Assembly (NCBI RefSeq): GCF_040954835.1
Contig: NC_090712.1
Location: forward strand, 8,255,284-8,319,283
Reading direction: 5' to 3'
Source of the DNA: Lepisosteus oculatus
Lineage: Eukaryota > Chordata > Actinopteri > Semionotiformes > Lepisosteidae
Length of the DNA stretch: 64,000 nt
Of this stretch, positions 55,101-64,000 are shown piece by piece. The notes beneath the pieces were generated by a model that saw nothing but the letters and a program-made list of their open reading frames with translations, did no database searches and had not been told where the DNA came from. Numbering within the stretch: the first letter of the stretch is position 1; each line of letters starts with the position of its first letter. Both the position numbers and the translations under genes were made by a program.

Positions 55101-58100
55101 TTTTGATAAGATGAAAAAGTGCTGAAAAATCAATTTATGTAATGAAGTAAACCTTAAGAATTTTTTTATTTCTTCATCATCTCTATGAGTTAATATAATT
55201 GTAACTGTAGTTAATTAGTTATGAGATGTACTGTACAGTATATGCATTTTCACAAATCTCCAAAATACAGAGTGGGAAAACATTATATACTGTAAAGATA
55301 TTGTTTCTTAAAAAATCCAGTCACCAGAGGCCAGGTCTCCCTCTATTTTTTCCATTGTTTCTGCTCGTAAGCAGAATAATAAATTTGAAAGGTCACTATG
55401 AAATGTGTAACATGGATGCACTCAAAAGCTGCCTCATTCAACTGTGTGGTGCAATACAGCGTGATTCACAAACACCAGATGCCCTGAAAAATATTTTTTC
55501 TCACATCAAAATGCAGAGGTTTCTATTTAAGAGGACTGTAATCACAAGAATTATCCAGTTTATTACAGCTTACATTACCCTGTTCTTTAAAAAAAGGCAT
55601 TTGTCCTGTCTGATGTTTGAAAATTGAATTTTATAGATGGTATTACAGTAGGTGACATTTCTGGCTTGCACTGCAGATGTTGGATTCTTCTCATAGGGTA
55701 TGCTATCTTCCTCAGAGCTGTTGAATAACTACACCAGTTATTTCAGACAGGCCACTGGAATTATGTCTCTCACTAAATTTATTGAGAATAGTGTTAACAT
55801 CCCACAGACTTGTCTTGGTGTTGAAATCTTGAATATAAATGAAGTGCACTGCACTGCAGCTGATAAAAAAGTGACAGATCAGTTGTTAGTGCTCTGTGCT
55901 AGGCTCAAATTAGTTCAGTTAGTCCTGGTGTTCTATATTTTACATGACAGCTTATATTCAAGGTTGTATTGCTGCAGGCTTTCTAGTGGCCTGGATTCTT
56001 GTATTGTATAATAACTAGTTTCAAGCTGTTGTATTTAATTTTGCTCACAGATGTTTCATTTTGCGAATATAATGGGTAAGTTTAATTTCACCTGAATACG
56101 CAGTACTCCTTAACGTTTTATTGATTTTAGCTTTTTTGAGTCCAACTGAAAATGTTCATGCAATACTTCAATTACAGGCAAACAAGCTGATGGAACTAAA
56201 TGCACAGATGAAGGTGAAGTTCATCTGGCAAGCTTTATCACTTTACCTTCTCATATGTTTAGACAGCAAAGCTTAAAAACCATCTCAAGATGCAGAGAAA
56301 GGACCAGTTATAATCGCACTACCATTAAAATAATTGATTAATAAAATCAGTACACATGGAGAGAAGTCCGCTTATGTGTAGCTCATGTGACTAATAGGAT
56401 AAATGCATCATTGTATTGATCTTATTGTATTGGTCACTACAACTCTTCTCAATGTACAGTGCTGCCTGCTTTATTGTATTGGGGCCATACAATTTGATTA
56501 GCAGAATTATCAGTGTATTACATCTATCTTTGGTAGAGACATGTAAAACACTAAATGAATTTTCAAAGTCTTAGAGCAGAGATTAAAGTCAGGAAGATAA
56601 TGGAACAACCCACAGGGCATTATATCCTAGACCTACTATAGATCTCAAGAAAGCCAAAGATTCTATCTTACTCTGCATGGGTCATTAAGAACATTAGTTT
56701 TAGTGTTATAGATGTTACAAAAGGACATTTATGACCAAACATTTATTAAATTTAATCTTAAACTGCCTGTAGTGATTTCTATACAAGTCAAACAACATTT
56801 GCAGTTTTTTCCCTCAAAAAATAATCTTTGGATCAAAGTTCTTTTAATAGCAGTGATTATCCACAGGAGGAAGAAGGAATGCTACAGTTCATACATCAGC
56901 ACATACTGTATGTGAACCTGATAGTCTGAAACAATTCAGGGGATATTGTTATTGTAAATAAAGGCTGAGAAAACTGAAAAATTGAATTGTTGAAAAAGAG
57001 ATGTGAATTTGTTGCAAGGTCTGAACAATGTTTTATTTTTAGGGTACACTTGTTTCCCAGGCAACAAAAAGCCAGTTGCTGTATCCTCAGTGCCAGTAAG
57101 TCTTGTATCTACATCACTGGAGCTAAAACGAAGATCCAATGGGTATGAGAGTCTCAGACAGGTGAGCTGTGGTCCTGTGGCTGTTTTCAGAATAATATTA
57201 GTTACTTTTTAAATTTCCAACATAAAGACTTGTAAAATGTTATTTCATATCATGTAACAGACTATATAAACTGAAGTAATAATATAAAAAAGTAAGTAGT
57301 TTGTAAAATATTAGAAATGGTTGTTTTAGCAGTTTAAAACCCATGCATCCTCTGTTATAAACTAAAACACAGACACTCCTTAAAGGCACTGGTTGTCTTT
57401 CAATGCTTAAACATTATGTTAAACCAAAGAGGAAGATGGAAATTACGTAGAGAAAACAGCAACAATACGTTTAACAGGTAATGAAATCATCATTATTCTA
57501 TTTGCCTGTTTGTATTCTGAAAAATTAAAATTCATGACATGAAATGCATGTGGTTTAAACTATTGTAATTCAGAGACTCTTAATAAAGATTGATTGGACC
57601 ATATTATGTATATCTTTGCAATAGCATGAGCACAATTTTAAGATGTATAGCGAACAGAATAAAACAAAAATTTACACCTGTTATATTAAAACACAAATGC
57701 ACAAGATATTTAGCAGGCATACAGTATATAGGCATACTGTATATCTGTATGAATGTATTTGCATATATTCATATATGTATGTATATTTGAATTTATGAGA
57801 ATTATACAAAAAATATACTGATTTTCACCATTAGGTATCCATAGCTTTTTTCTTTTTAACTAAGCTACTGTATACGGTATATATATTTTCTCCAAAATAG
57901 GTGTGTGAAGACAACACAACCAACGAAAATCGAAATACAAGAACACTTCCTACAAGAGCCAGATGTAAAGATGTCATGAAATGTGAGTTTGAGGCCTGTT
58001 TTGTCTTATTGCATAACACATGAACAAAGAAAATTATAAGAAAATAACCCACCAAGGATTAAAGCCGGTATAGGTAAGTGATTCATTAGAGATGCCGCCC

Positions 58101-59265
58101 TGCAGGTACTGTATTTTTTAATTATGAGCTGATTTAGATGTGAAATACAAGTGATTGTAAATTATTAGCTCAATTAATTAATTAAGATCAGAGATGGAAT
58201 AAATACTGGAGGACAATTGGTCTTCACGGTCCCAGCCCTGGATAAAAGTTATACCATTTGTTCTGCATTTTCAAAAACAAGTGTGTCAGGTCTGGGTAAT
58301 CACTTCAGTAGCCCAGCTGGATAGCAAATTTGTCAGTCCCTTAATGTGATGCTGATGACAGTCCACTTGGCCTGCAGGACACACTACGCAACAACTGCAT
58401 TCTTTAATAACGTGATAGAGGTCAGCCTTTTAGCCTATTAGAACCTCATTTAATTAAAACCAAAATTACTTTAGTCGTTACTCACAATTGAACAAATTAT
58501 CTTTTAATGTCTTCAATTCGAAGTGAACAGAATGCAAATTTCCTCATTGATCGCACATTGTTAGAAATGGCTATTTATAGGTAAGCCTAAGAGCAAAACT
58601 CAAGTGTATTAATGGTTTAATTATAAACTCTATTAGGGAAGCAATTGTAATCAGTTGTAACTTTCCTTTTTACAGAAAGAGCAGCACAATGCAAGTGTAC
58701 TGTTTTCTTCGCTGTATACAGTATACTGCTGTTGAAAACAGTAGTAAGTTGCAGTTGTGAGTTGTTTCTATATATTGTACTGTATGTTCAAAAGTAAAAG
58801 GAATATGTGTTTTGGCTTTTCTTAAAATGTTTTTTGTTTCAGTTGTACTCATATTTCTTCTTATTGGAAATGTACACAATTGTGGAAAAACTAGTAAATG
58901 GTGTTTTTATTATTGTTAAGTGCTAAAGTTAATATTATAGCCATTTATTAGATTAGCAGCTCTTATGAAACGTGGTTTTCTGAGTACTGTATGTACAGTA
59001 GTCCTAACTGCAAATTATTTCATAAACAATATGAACAATCTCATTCTTAACAGTATGCCTGAATACATTTTTTTCCAATTTTGTATTGATTTCTGTAACA
59101 GAAAAGAAAACATTCTATTTTCTATTTCATTCGAGGTTGTTTTTCACCCCTGTCAAGAAAAAGCATGTATTCATCACTAATAGATCATAACAGTGCGTGT
59201 AGATTTTTCTTTGACTTGCAGTGAAGACCAAGAAACTTTTTCATCACACATTTTTAAAAGTTTAA
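24308..59265 (+). CDS. Unrecognised spliced gene, about 341 aa, in the OTOR-PCSK2 interval
   Basis: I do not recognise this protein. Candidate exons are 24308-24373, 26689-26790, 32959-33021, 38792-38889, 49410-49605, 50718-50791, 51562-51743, 57043-57161, 57901-57982 and 59222-59265. All have AG/GT borders and phases 0,0,0,2,0,2,1,0,1 that join into one 1026-base frame. The exons at 38792, 49410, 50718, 51562 and 57043 are the strong core: exon 51562 (60 codons) and exon 57043 (39 codons) are open only in the frame that the phases demand. The start MEKEYKGK sits in gccATGG with an in-frame TAA four codons upstream. Readable blocks include IGEEELPPFSLTKKALPTTE, TRKILREYALPSGKELSFQE and SLELKRRSNGYESLRQ. 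There is no signal peptide or membrane segment. The protein is basic and Ser/Thr-rich, probably intracellular and partly disordered. If intron 9 is not removed, the frame stops at 58021. First, second, ninth and tenth exons are tentative. Confidence 0.6.
26038..26253 (+). repeat. tRNA-derived SINE, diverged
   Basis: Starts with a tRNA-like head (ggcagagtggcatgatgcct, then 'ggattttgattcc' as decayed B box), followed by 'ggtggagtctgcagtcccct' and a truncated tail 'caatggatggatgta'. Older than the copy at 29731. Confidence 0.5.
29731..30050 (+). repeat. tRNA-derived SINE, near full length
   Basis: Head aggcaacacagtggcacaac with A-box spacing, B box ggattcaattcc, body 'tgtgtggagtttgttctttc', then 'tgatggactggtgttgcatc', and tail 'aatggttaaagaagtgataa'. 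This is the same family as 12337 but on the plus strand. The open frames at 29656-30191 lie in it. Confidence 0.7.
30905..31240 (+). repeat. SINE with 5S-rRNA-like head, diverged
   Basis: The head near 30920-30980 resembles the 5S rRNA box A to box C region: 'atatctcagaagctttgcaa', 'aggatcagcctgatcac', then 'gtgagaccc'. The body has 'ctccttcggatgaggtatta' near 31085, as in fish 5S-type SINEs. It is decayed after about 31200. Confidence 0.55.
32169..32184 (+). promoter_or_regulatory. CTCF-like motif
   Basis: gccgcttgagggagcc differs from the word at 13812 by one base in the core. The match is by eye. It lies in intron 2 of the unrecognised gene. Confidence 0.3.
34082..34138. repeat. Trinucleotide (TAA/ATT)n microsatellite
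   Basis: ATT units switch into a pure run of about fifteen AAT units. The simple repeat sits in intron 3 of the unrecognised gene. Confidence 0.95.
39330..39655 (+). repeat. 5S-type SINE body and tail, diverged
   Basis: 'gaggaggagacatcaaactg', then 'ttctggctaaattctacttt', 'ggcagctggtgcataatggt' and the tail 'ctttgtgatccttcagtaaa' appear in the order seen in the body and LINE-type tail of the 5S SINE family. It covers the 112-aa frame at 39232-39570. Confidence 0.5.
41388..41635 (-). repeat. tRNA-derived SINE, minus orientation, head lost
   Basis: The forward text 'catacatttttaactgcttc', 'gcagagcacacacagataca', 'gccaattagccttccagttc' and 'tgtctttggaatgtgagag' is the reverse of the tail and body of the family at 12337. 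The tRNA head is decayed. Confidence 0.6.
42896..43110 (+). repeat. tRNA-derived SINE, diverged
   Basis: Head ggcagtatggtgttgtggtg, decayed B box 'gtatttgattctagcc', then 'ggtttttgctggaagctcca'. The tail is truncated. Confidence 0.55.
43250..43430 (+). repeat. LINE-like 3' region
   Basis: 'ggagaacaggaggcagttcc', 'gaatctgacaccttggcttc', 'aagaaacagctgcgggagat' and 'cctttctgttcttatgcatg' follow a dispersed LINE-derived repeat. The minus-strand piece at 6172 comes from the same element. Confidence 0.55.
45045..45335 (-). mobile_element. Non-LTR retrotransposon reverse-transcriptase remnant
   Basis: The minus strand translates, with frame shifts, to recognisable reverse-transcriptase pieces. ESGNYRPITANIMEIIVKAK matches the NYRPISL block, and downstream FDKVPHKGLI matches the AFDKVPHxxL block. 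Stops and shifts lie between them, so it is a dead fragment of a LINE (L2/CR1/jockey-like; clade not resolved). The metal-binding YxDD motif is not seen here. Confidence 0.65.
46040..46285 (-). repeat. tRNA-derived SINE, minus orientation, diverged
   Basis: 'gacaggatgctagtccattg', 'aatgtctttaggaactggga', 'gaaaacctgtgcagatatgt' and 'cttgagcagtgaggcagcaa' match the reverse of the tRNA-type SINE body and head. Confidence 0.55.
51444..51462. repeat. Poly(C)/poly(G) tract
   Basis: A run of 19 C on the plus strand, 99 bases before the exon at 51562. It could form an i-motif or, on the other strand, a G-quadruplex. Confidence 0.9.
58130..58650. promoter_or_regulatory. Candidate conserved non-coding element
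   Basis: This 500-base stretch lacks repeats and open frames. It is dense in homeodomain-type TAATTA/ATTA words, and is more balanced in composition than its surroundings, with blocks such as tttaatgtcttcaattcgaa. It resembles developmental enhancers by eye only; conservation cannot be tested here. Confidence 0.25.
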
Positions 59266-59421
59266 ATGAGAACGCCGTGGGTGGGAGCTGGGAAGTACTA
59301 TAATATTTTCAAAACCTAAATTGAATTCAAACAACAGTAGGGCAAAGTACACAACACAAAGTGTCTGTCTCTGAATTCTTGTAACTTAGGTTTCTTAAAA
59401 GCTATTGAATCTGGAGATAAA

Positions 59422-59427
59422 AATAAA
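59422..59427 (+). promoter_or_regulatory. Candidate poly(A) signal of the unrecognised gene
   Basis: AATAAA lies 157 bases after the proposed stop at 59263-59265. AATAAA is frequent in AT-rich DNA, so this is only supporting evidence for the last exon. Confidence 0.35.
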
Positions 59428-59429
59428 TC

Positions 59430-62400
59430 AAAGGGACTGTCTTTAAATAGCATCTGGAACTTCACAACAACAAAGTCCTAATTTCTGAAAGGTCAACACT
59501 GACACGGCTTTCAATCTTAAAAGGAAATGTTTCTGACAGATAAAAAATTCAATATGAAAAGCCATCTATTTTGCTGCTTATATGGTATATCACTTTCCTA
59601 TTCTTTGTTCTTAGTATGTAGATTAACAGCAATTAATAGACTTCATTGGTAAGCTACTGTAGGCATCTATACCGTATGGCTTTTTCTGTCCATTGATTGG
59701 AAATGAAATGCTACTGGTACTGTAAGTGATTAGATCAAAGGTAAATTTACATTTGTGTTTTCTTCTAAATTTTTTAATACATTCTAAACAGTTAGAAACA
59801 ACAAATGTTGCGAATGGTGTTGCAGGTTCTCTTGAGCACCTGCTTTACACAATATCATGGATTTCCCTGAATACAGTAGATACTGGTCTTGACTTTCAAA
59901 CAGGCTATAAGATTTTATAGACTATTACTTCCCAACCAGGGATTCGCAAACCTAGGGGTTCGTGATGGTACTGCAGGGGGTTCGAGAGATTGTGATGGAA
60001 ACATCAATGTCAAATTAAATAGTCCTATTAGTAAATCACAATGTAATGATAAGAATAAGAAAACAACAGAAGCAGTATCAATATTTTACGAAGTGAAAAG
60101 AAGCATGTTAAGAGGGTTGCTGTAGCATTTATCTACATTTATTGAAAGGTTGTGATTTAGTTAAAATCTCAAAGGGGTACTTTGAGGCAAATAATTTAGG
60201 TTGAAGGGGTTCAGCTGACAAAAAAGGTTGGGAACCCCTGACTTAGAGGATAATACTATCTCGGCTTCTCCTGTTTCATAGAAAAGATTCACATTTAACC
60301 AAAGAAAGATGCTTATGCATAACACACATTTTAATAATACATATTTTGAACATTAATGAAAGTAGCAATGTTTTATTGCAATGTCTGCTTGATCCCTACT
60401 GCCACATTACCACAACAGTCTTTACTTACGTCTCTGTTATTTGTTTTTTAAACACTGTGCTTTCCTGCTGCGACATTTATAAAGTGAAAATAGAATGTTG
60501 TAATATAATTATTAGACTTATATATAGACACTCAGAGTAGACTTATTGGAAATAGTGGGGGGAAAATATTTTATCGGAAGGTAGTCTATCGTAACAAAGG
60601 GCTGTTGCAAGACCATACAGTATATAAAGTGGCTTTCAATTGATTTCAATTGTGACTGTAAACTCCAAACATGTTGGACTGCAATTTTCTGTCACACAAA
60701 TAAAAATCAATATTTAAAAAGCTGCAATAGTATTTGTAATCATTTGCATGAAATGGGCCTTGTTGGGACATAAAATTTAGGGGTGAAACCAGGGAAACTA
60801 AATGCAATATTGTAAAATTGCAGATGCATAGTGAAAGGAACCCTTCATTTGAAAAGCTGACGTGTACTGTAGTATCAGCTTTAATCAAACGCATTGATTT
60901 CTGCTCATAGGAAGCTTTGATGTTATTTTAACACCAAGACAGCAACATGGAGAAGGCTTCTTCTGGCAGATTCTGTTATTGTTTCAGTGTTTGTGCAGTT
61001 CATCTTTAAGAAGGATAAGAACATAATTTTCTAGCTGCACCACAGCACTATCAACATTGCAGCAACTTCATCTGATACCTTGTGTGTCCCATGAGTTCCA
61101 GGAATTCCAGAGTCTGTGCCATGAACCTCAGAGCCTCTTCTGAATTCACAGTAGGAGTCAGTAACCTACTGTAGCATGAATGAGTTATTATCAAACTGGT
61201 GGATTGTCATGAAAATATATAATGTATTTCTGTGTAAATTGACACTGGAACATTTCATTAATATACAGCAGTTGATTTCCAATACTTCTAGTAGGACAAC
61301 ATTAACAACATTTGCTCTCGTGCAAAATTTGCTCTGTGTATTCTCTGTTGTGCTGCGTCTAGCTTCTTAAATGTAATAACTGGAAAAACAAAGTGCAAAC
61401 GTACCTAAAGTTGGTTCTGTGTGAGCTACTTAGCTTGAACTTAAGCCCCAAACTAGGCCTCTACTGTACTTCCAGATACATTACGAAATGTTTGACGGGA
61501 CCTTATTCCAGGTGGAAATTGCTCTGCAGGTTTGTGGTGCTAGAGAGTTAAATAAAAGTAATTTAAACAAGCATCAATGCTTTTGAGTTCAATCAATAAC
61601 TGTTAAATACGATAGAATGAAGACAAATTTCAATCCTGCATTTATTGATTTTGTCAAACTTATTTGCAGTGCAAGGCTTTCTTATATAAAGCATTTACTG
61701 TAAATAAATATTGTTGTTTAAAGTTAAACACTGTTACAGTGTTTTTATTGGGTTTACAGAGAAATACTGTATCTGAAATGACCTAGAACAAATGGATTAT
61801 TAACTTGATCTTGGCAGTATTTAAAATACAAAAAGGTCTTTGTGTTGTATAACTTGGAGACATGCTCTAAGCATATCAGTCATTATCAAAGAAAGGGAGA
61901 AATCATAGAAAATGTGCTTTGAAAGTAAACACGTTTGTGACAGAAATTAGAATTGTGACAGAAGAGAATTGTGTTAAAGGTTTTTCTATGGATGATGATT
62001 TTTTTCAGTTTTGATGTTTCTGTTTCAGTAACAGTTAAAGATGTTTTTTTGCAATGATGTAGTCCAATAGTTTATAATTTTTTCAGTCATGAAGTGTTGA
62101 ATAGTTTTATATAGCTTAGATTTGATCACTTAAGACTTATTAAAATATACTTTAATCTGACTTGACATCTATAGCGTAGTGAATTGAAAAGTATATATAA
62201 TGTTCTCTAATCATACCCACAATAAAATAGAAACAAACAAATCATGTAGTTATGGACTTTATTTAAGGCAAGAAATATCTAGTTATCTTATCTGTTATCA
62301 TTCTGTTGTTTGAAGTTTATTTTCCCAATATCATCATGGGCATGATACATTTGGAGGGAAATGTATTTTATATACATACCTTGTCTACAGTATATACAGT

Positions 62401-64000
62401 ATAGATGTGAATATGGTAGATGAACATACTATGATGTCTTTTCTTTTAAAAAGTCCTTTCCAATAAAAAGTCTAACTAATTGCTTTTTGGAAAGGAATTA
62501 AACTAGTATTCCATGCTCTAGATTTTTCTGTCATCCCAAAAGTAATTTATTCCTTCCCTTGTAAACTCCATTGTGATTAATATTGATATTTGCTTAGTTT
62601 CATGATTAAAGGACAGGTTGAAATGGGTATCGTGTAGAGCAAATTTAAAATGAGGCCCAGAAATCCATTTTCATAATCATGTAGATTAACTCTCATCGTT
62701 GAGCCTTCATTAAGGTGGCACTAGAACAGAAAAGTTCACAGTGTGACATTTAATTTTTTAATTTAATCTTTTGGGAACCGGGATATTTTTGCTCAATACC
62801 TTGCACAAAAATACTTTAGTACAAGAAAAAAATAGGACATAAAAATAAAAAAAACTATTAACATAACTACTTAAAATACACATATAAAGAAATACAAATA
62901 ACTAATTCTAACTATGACTATGGCTTAAAGCAACTCTCTTCTTGATGTTTAACATACTGTAACTAACTGCAACCTACAGTTAACTCCAAAACAAACCCTG
63001 GTTGATAATAGTTAATTATTGCCTTAAACCTGGTGGCAACTAAAGCTATTCTCTGATACATATATAGTATTTTGTTAAATTGCCAGTATAATTTGTTTTA
63101 GATTAATACAGTCACAAAAGCACATACTGTATGCATGCAAAAATAATCACAGGTTTAACTGCAAATTTATGTACAAACTTAGGATATTATTCAACTTTCA
63201 TGTTGATTTAACTGCAATAAATTTTCATTTCCACTGAATTGTTACAGTTAAAATACTAATAAAGTAAAATTAGATTGTATAGGTTCCATCGATTTTTATT
63301 GGCTTCATTTCTCTATAAAGAATATACCACTTAAAAGCAGTTAGGAGCAAAGTAATTAAAGGAAAATATTGAATCTAATTATATTGACTATTGTACTCGA
63401 CGTGAAGGCTGTGCTTCAAAACAAATACGATTGAACACAGTATAAAAAGTAATTAGAATGCAAGACTTTTAAATTTAAAATATTCCAGTTTAGTATTTGT
63501 GGGTTTTTTTTTCTTGGCATTGGAGTCTGGTAAGCACAGACAGAACAAGAACTTTTTGATGGAGAATGTGACTCCTCTCCATTATGTACTGTAAAATGTT
63601 CTGGGCTCTTCAGTATAGAAGATACTATATAAATGTGAGGAATTTATTAATGATATATTTTGGCATCTTTTACTCACTGTTAAATAACATCTGGGTAGCA
63701 GTAAAAACATTTTAAAAATATACATATATATATATAAAAGTAAAAGCCTTTTTAAAAAACAATCTATAAAAAGAAAGGATGCTGATAAAACGTCTGATTC
63801 TCATCTGAAATAGAAGGGTGACTCTGAGAAACCAATGGAAAAGCAACTGGTGTGAGCAACAGGAATCCTTTAGACTTTGTATAAAGAATGTTGCCAGTTT
63901 GGAAAGCAAAGAGATAAAACTTGTAAGCTGTTCACTGTTTGTCATGGAAATTTTATCTCTATCACTTGGACGTTACTTAGCCCTACAGAACAAGGGAAGC
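59430..64000. other. Intergenic region at right end
   Basis: AT-rich sequence with one hAT-like element (59937), a decayed SINE-like tail near 63600-63650 and a TA run at 63721-63736. I looked for the first exon of PCSK2, the expected next gene, and found none. No gene is supported. Confidence 0.5.
59937..60240 (+). mobile_element. hAT-like non-autonomous DNA transposon
   Basis: The left end CAGGGATTCGCAAACC and right end GGTTGGGAACCCCTG form an imperfect terminal inverted repeat of the CAGGGGTTCCCAACC type found in hAT elements. It is about 304 bases long with no transposase. The interior contains 'cctaggggttcgtgatgg' and 'ttgaaggggttcagctgac'. An 8-base target duplication is not clear, which fits an old copy. 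Confidence 0.6.

Noticed and set aside
55226-56011. Two long plus-strand open frames (133 and 103 codons)
   Set aside because: Neither has recognisable motifs, a good start context or matching splice phases. They are probably chance frames or decayed repeat.
56188-56223. Possible micro-exon reading ANKLMELNAQMK
   Set aside because: It has AG/GT borders, but the phase carried from the exon ending at 51743 does not give this reading. Including it would break the chain to 57043.
59430-64000. Search for PCSK2 exon 1
   Set aside because: No frame encodes a signal peptide plus prohormone-convertase propeptide. The gene presumably lies beyond the right edge.

Overview
The window is vertebrate nuclear DNA, most likely from a ray-finned fish outside the teleosts (holostean-, sturgeon- or bichir-like). 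The reasons are AT-rich, gene-poor sequence, GT-AG introns, AATAAA poly(A) signals, old SINEs with 5S-rRNA-derived or tRNA-derived heads, LINE fragments and a hAT-type element. The species cannot be fixed from the sequence. Apart from one SINE tail, the repeats are diverged. There is no prokaryotic, viral or CRISPR content. Most open frames in the window are chance frames in AT-rich DNA; the real genes are short spliced exons.

Layout from left to right. (1) 1-9387, minus strand: the 5' end of KIF16B, a kinesin-3 motor. Its first three coding exons (77 codons) are here and the rest lies to the left. (2) 9.4-13.9 kb: intergenic, with the divergent promoters of KIF16B and SNRPB2. (3) 13.9-18.0 kb, plus strand: SNRPB2 (U2 snRNP B''), complete, six coding exons, 220 aa. 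(4) 19.0-21.7 kb, plus strand: OTOR (otoraplin), complete, four exons, 132 aa, only about 1 kb behind SNRPB2. As I recall the human map, KIF16B-SNRPB2-OTOR is the gene order on human 20p12.1, where PCSK2 follows after a long gene-free interval.

(5) 24.3-59.4 kb, plus strand: a spliced gene I do not recognise. Ten candidate exons, each bounded by AG/GT, join with compatible phases into one 341-codon frame. The six exons from 38.8 to 57.2 kb (plus the small one at 33.0 kb) are the strong core; the first two and last two are less certain. It lies in the OTOR-PCSK2 interval and may be a gene that mammals lost or have never had annotated. This is the main discovery candidate. (6) 59.4-64.0 kb: intergenic, with a hAT-like element. 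No PCSK2 exon was found.

The genes show no sign of working together. KIF16B (endosome transport), SNRPB2 (splicing) and OTOR (secreted inner-ear/cartilage protein) are neighbours by conserved synteny, not by pathway.
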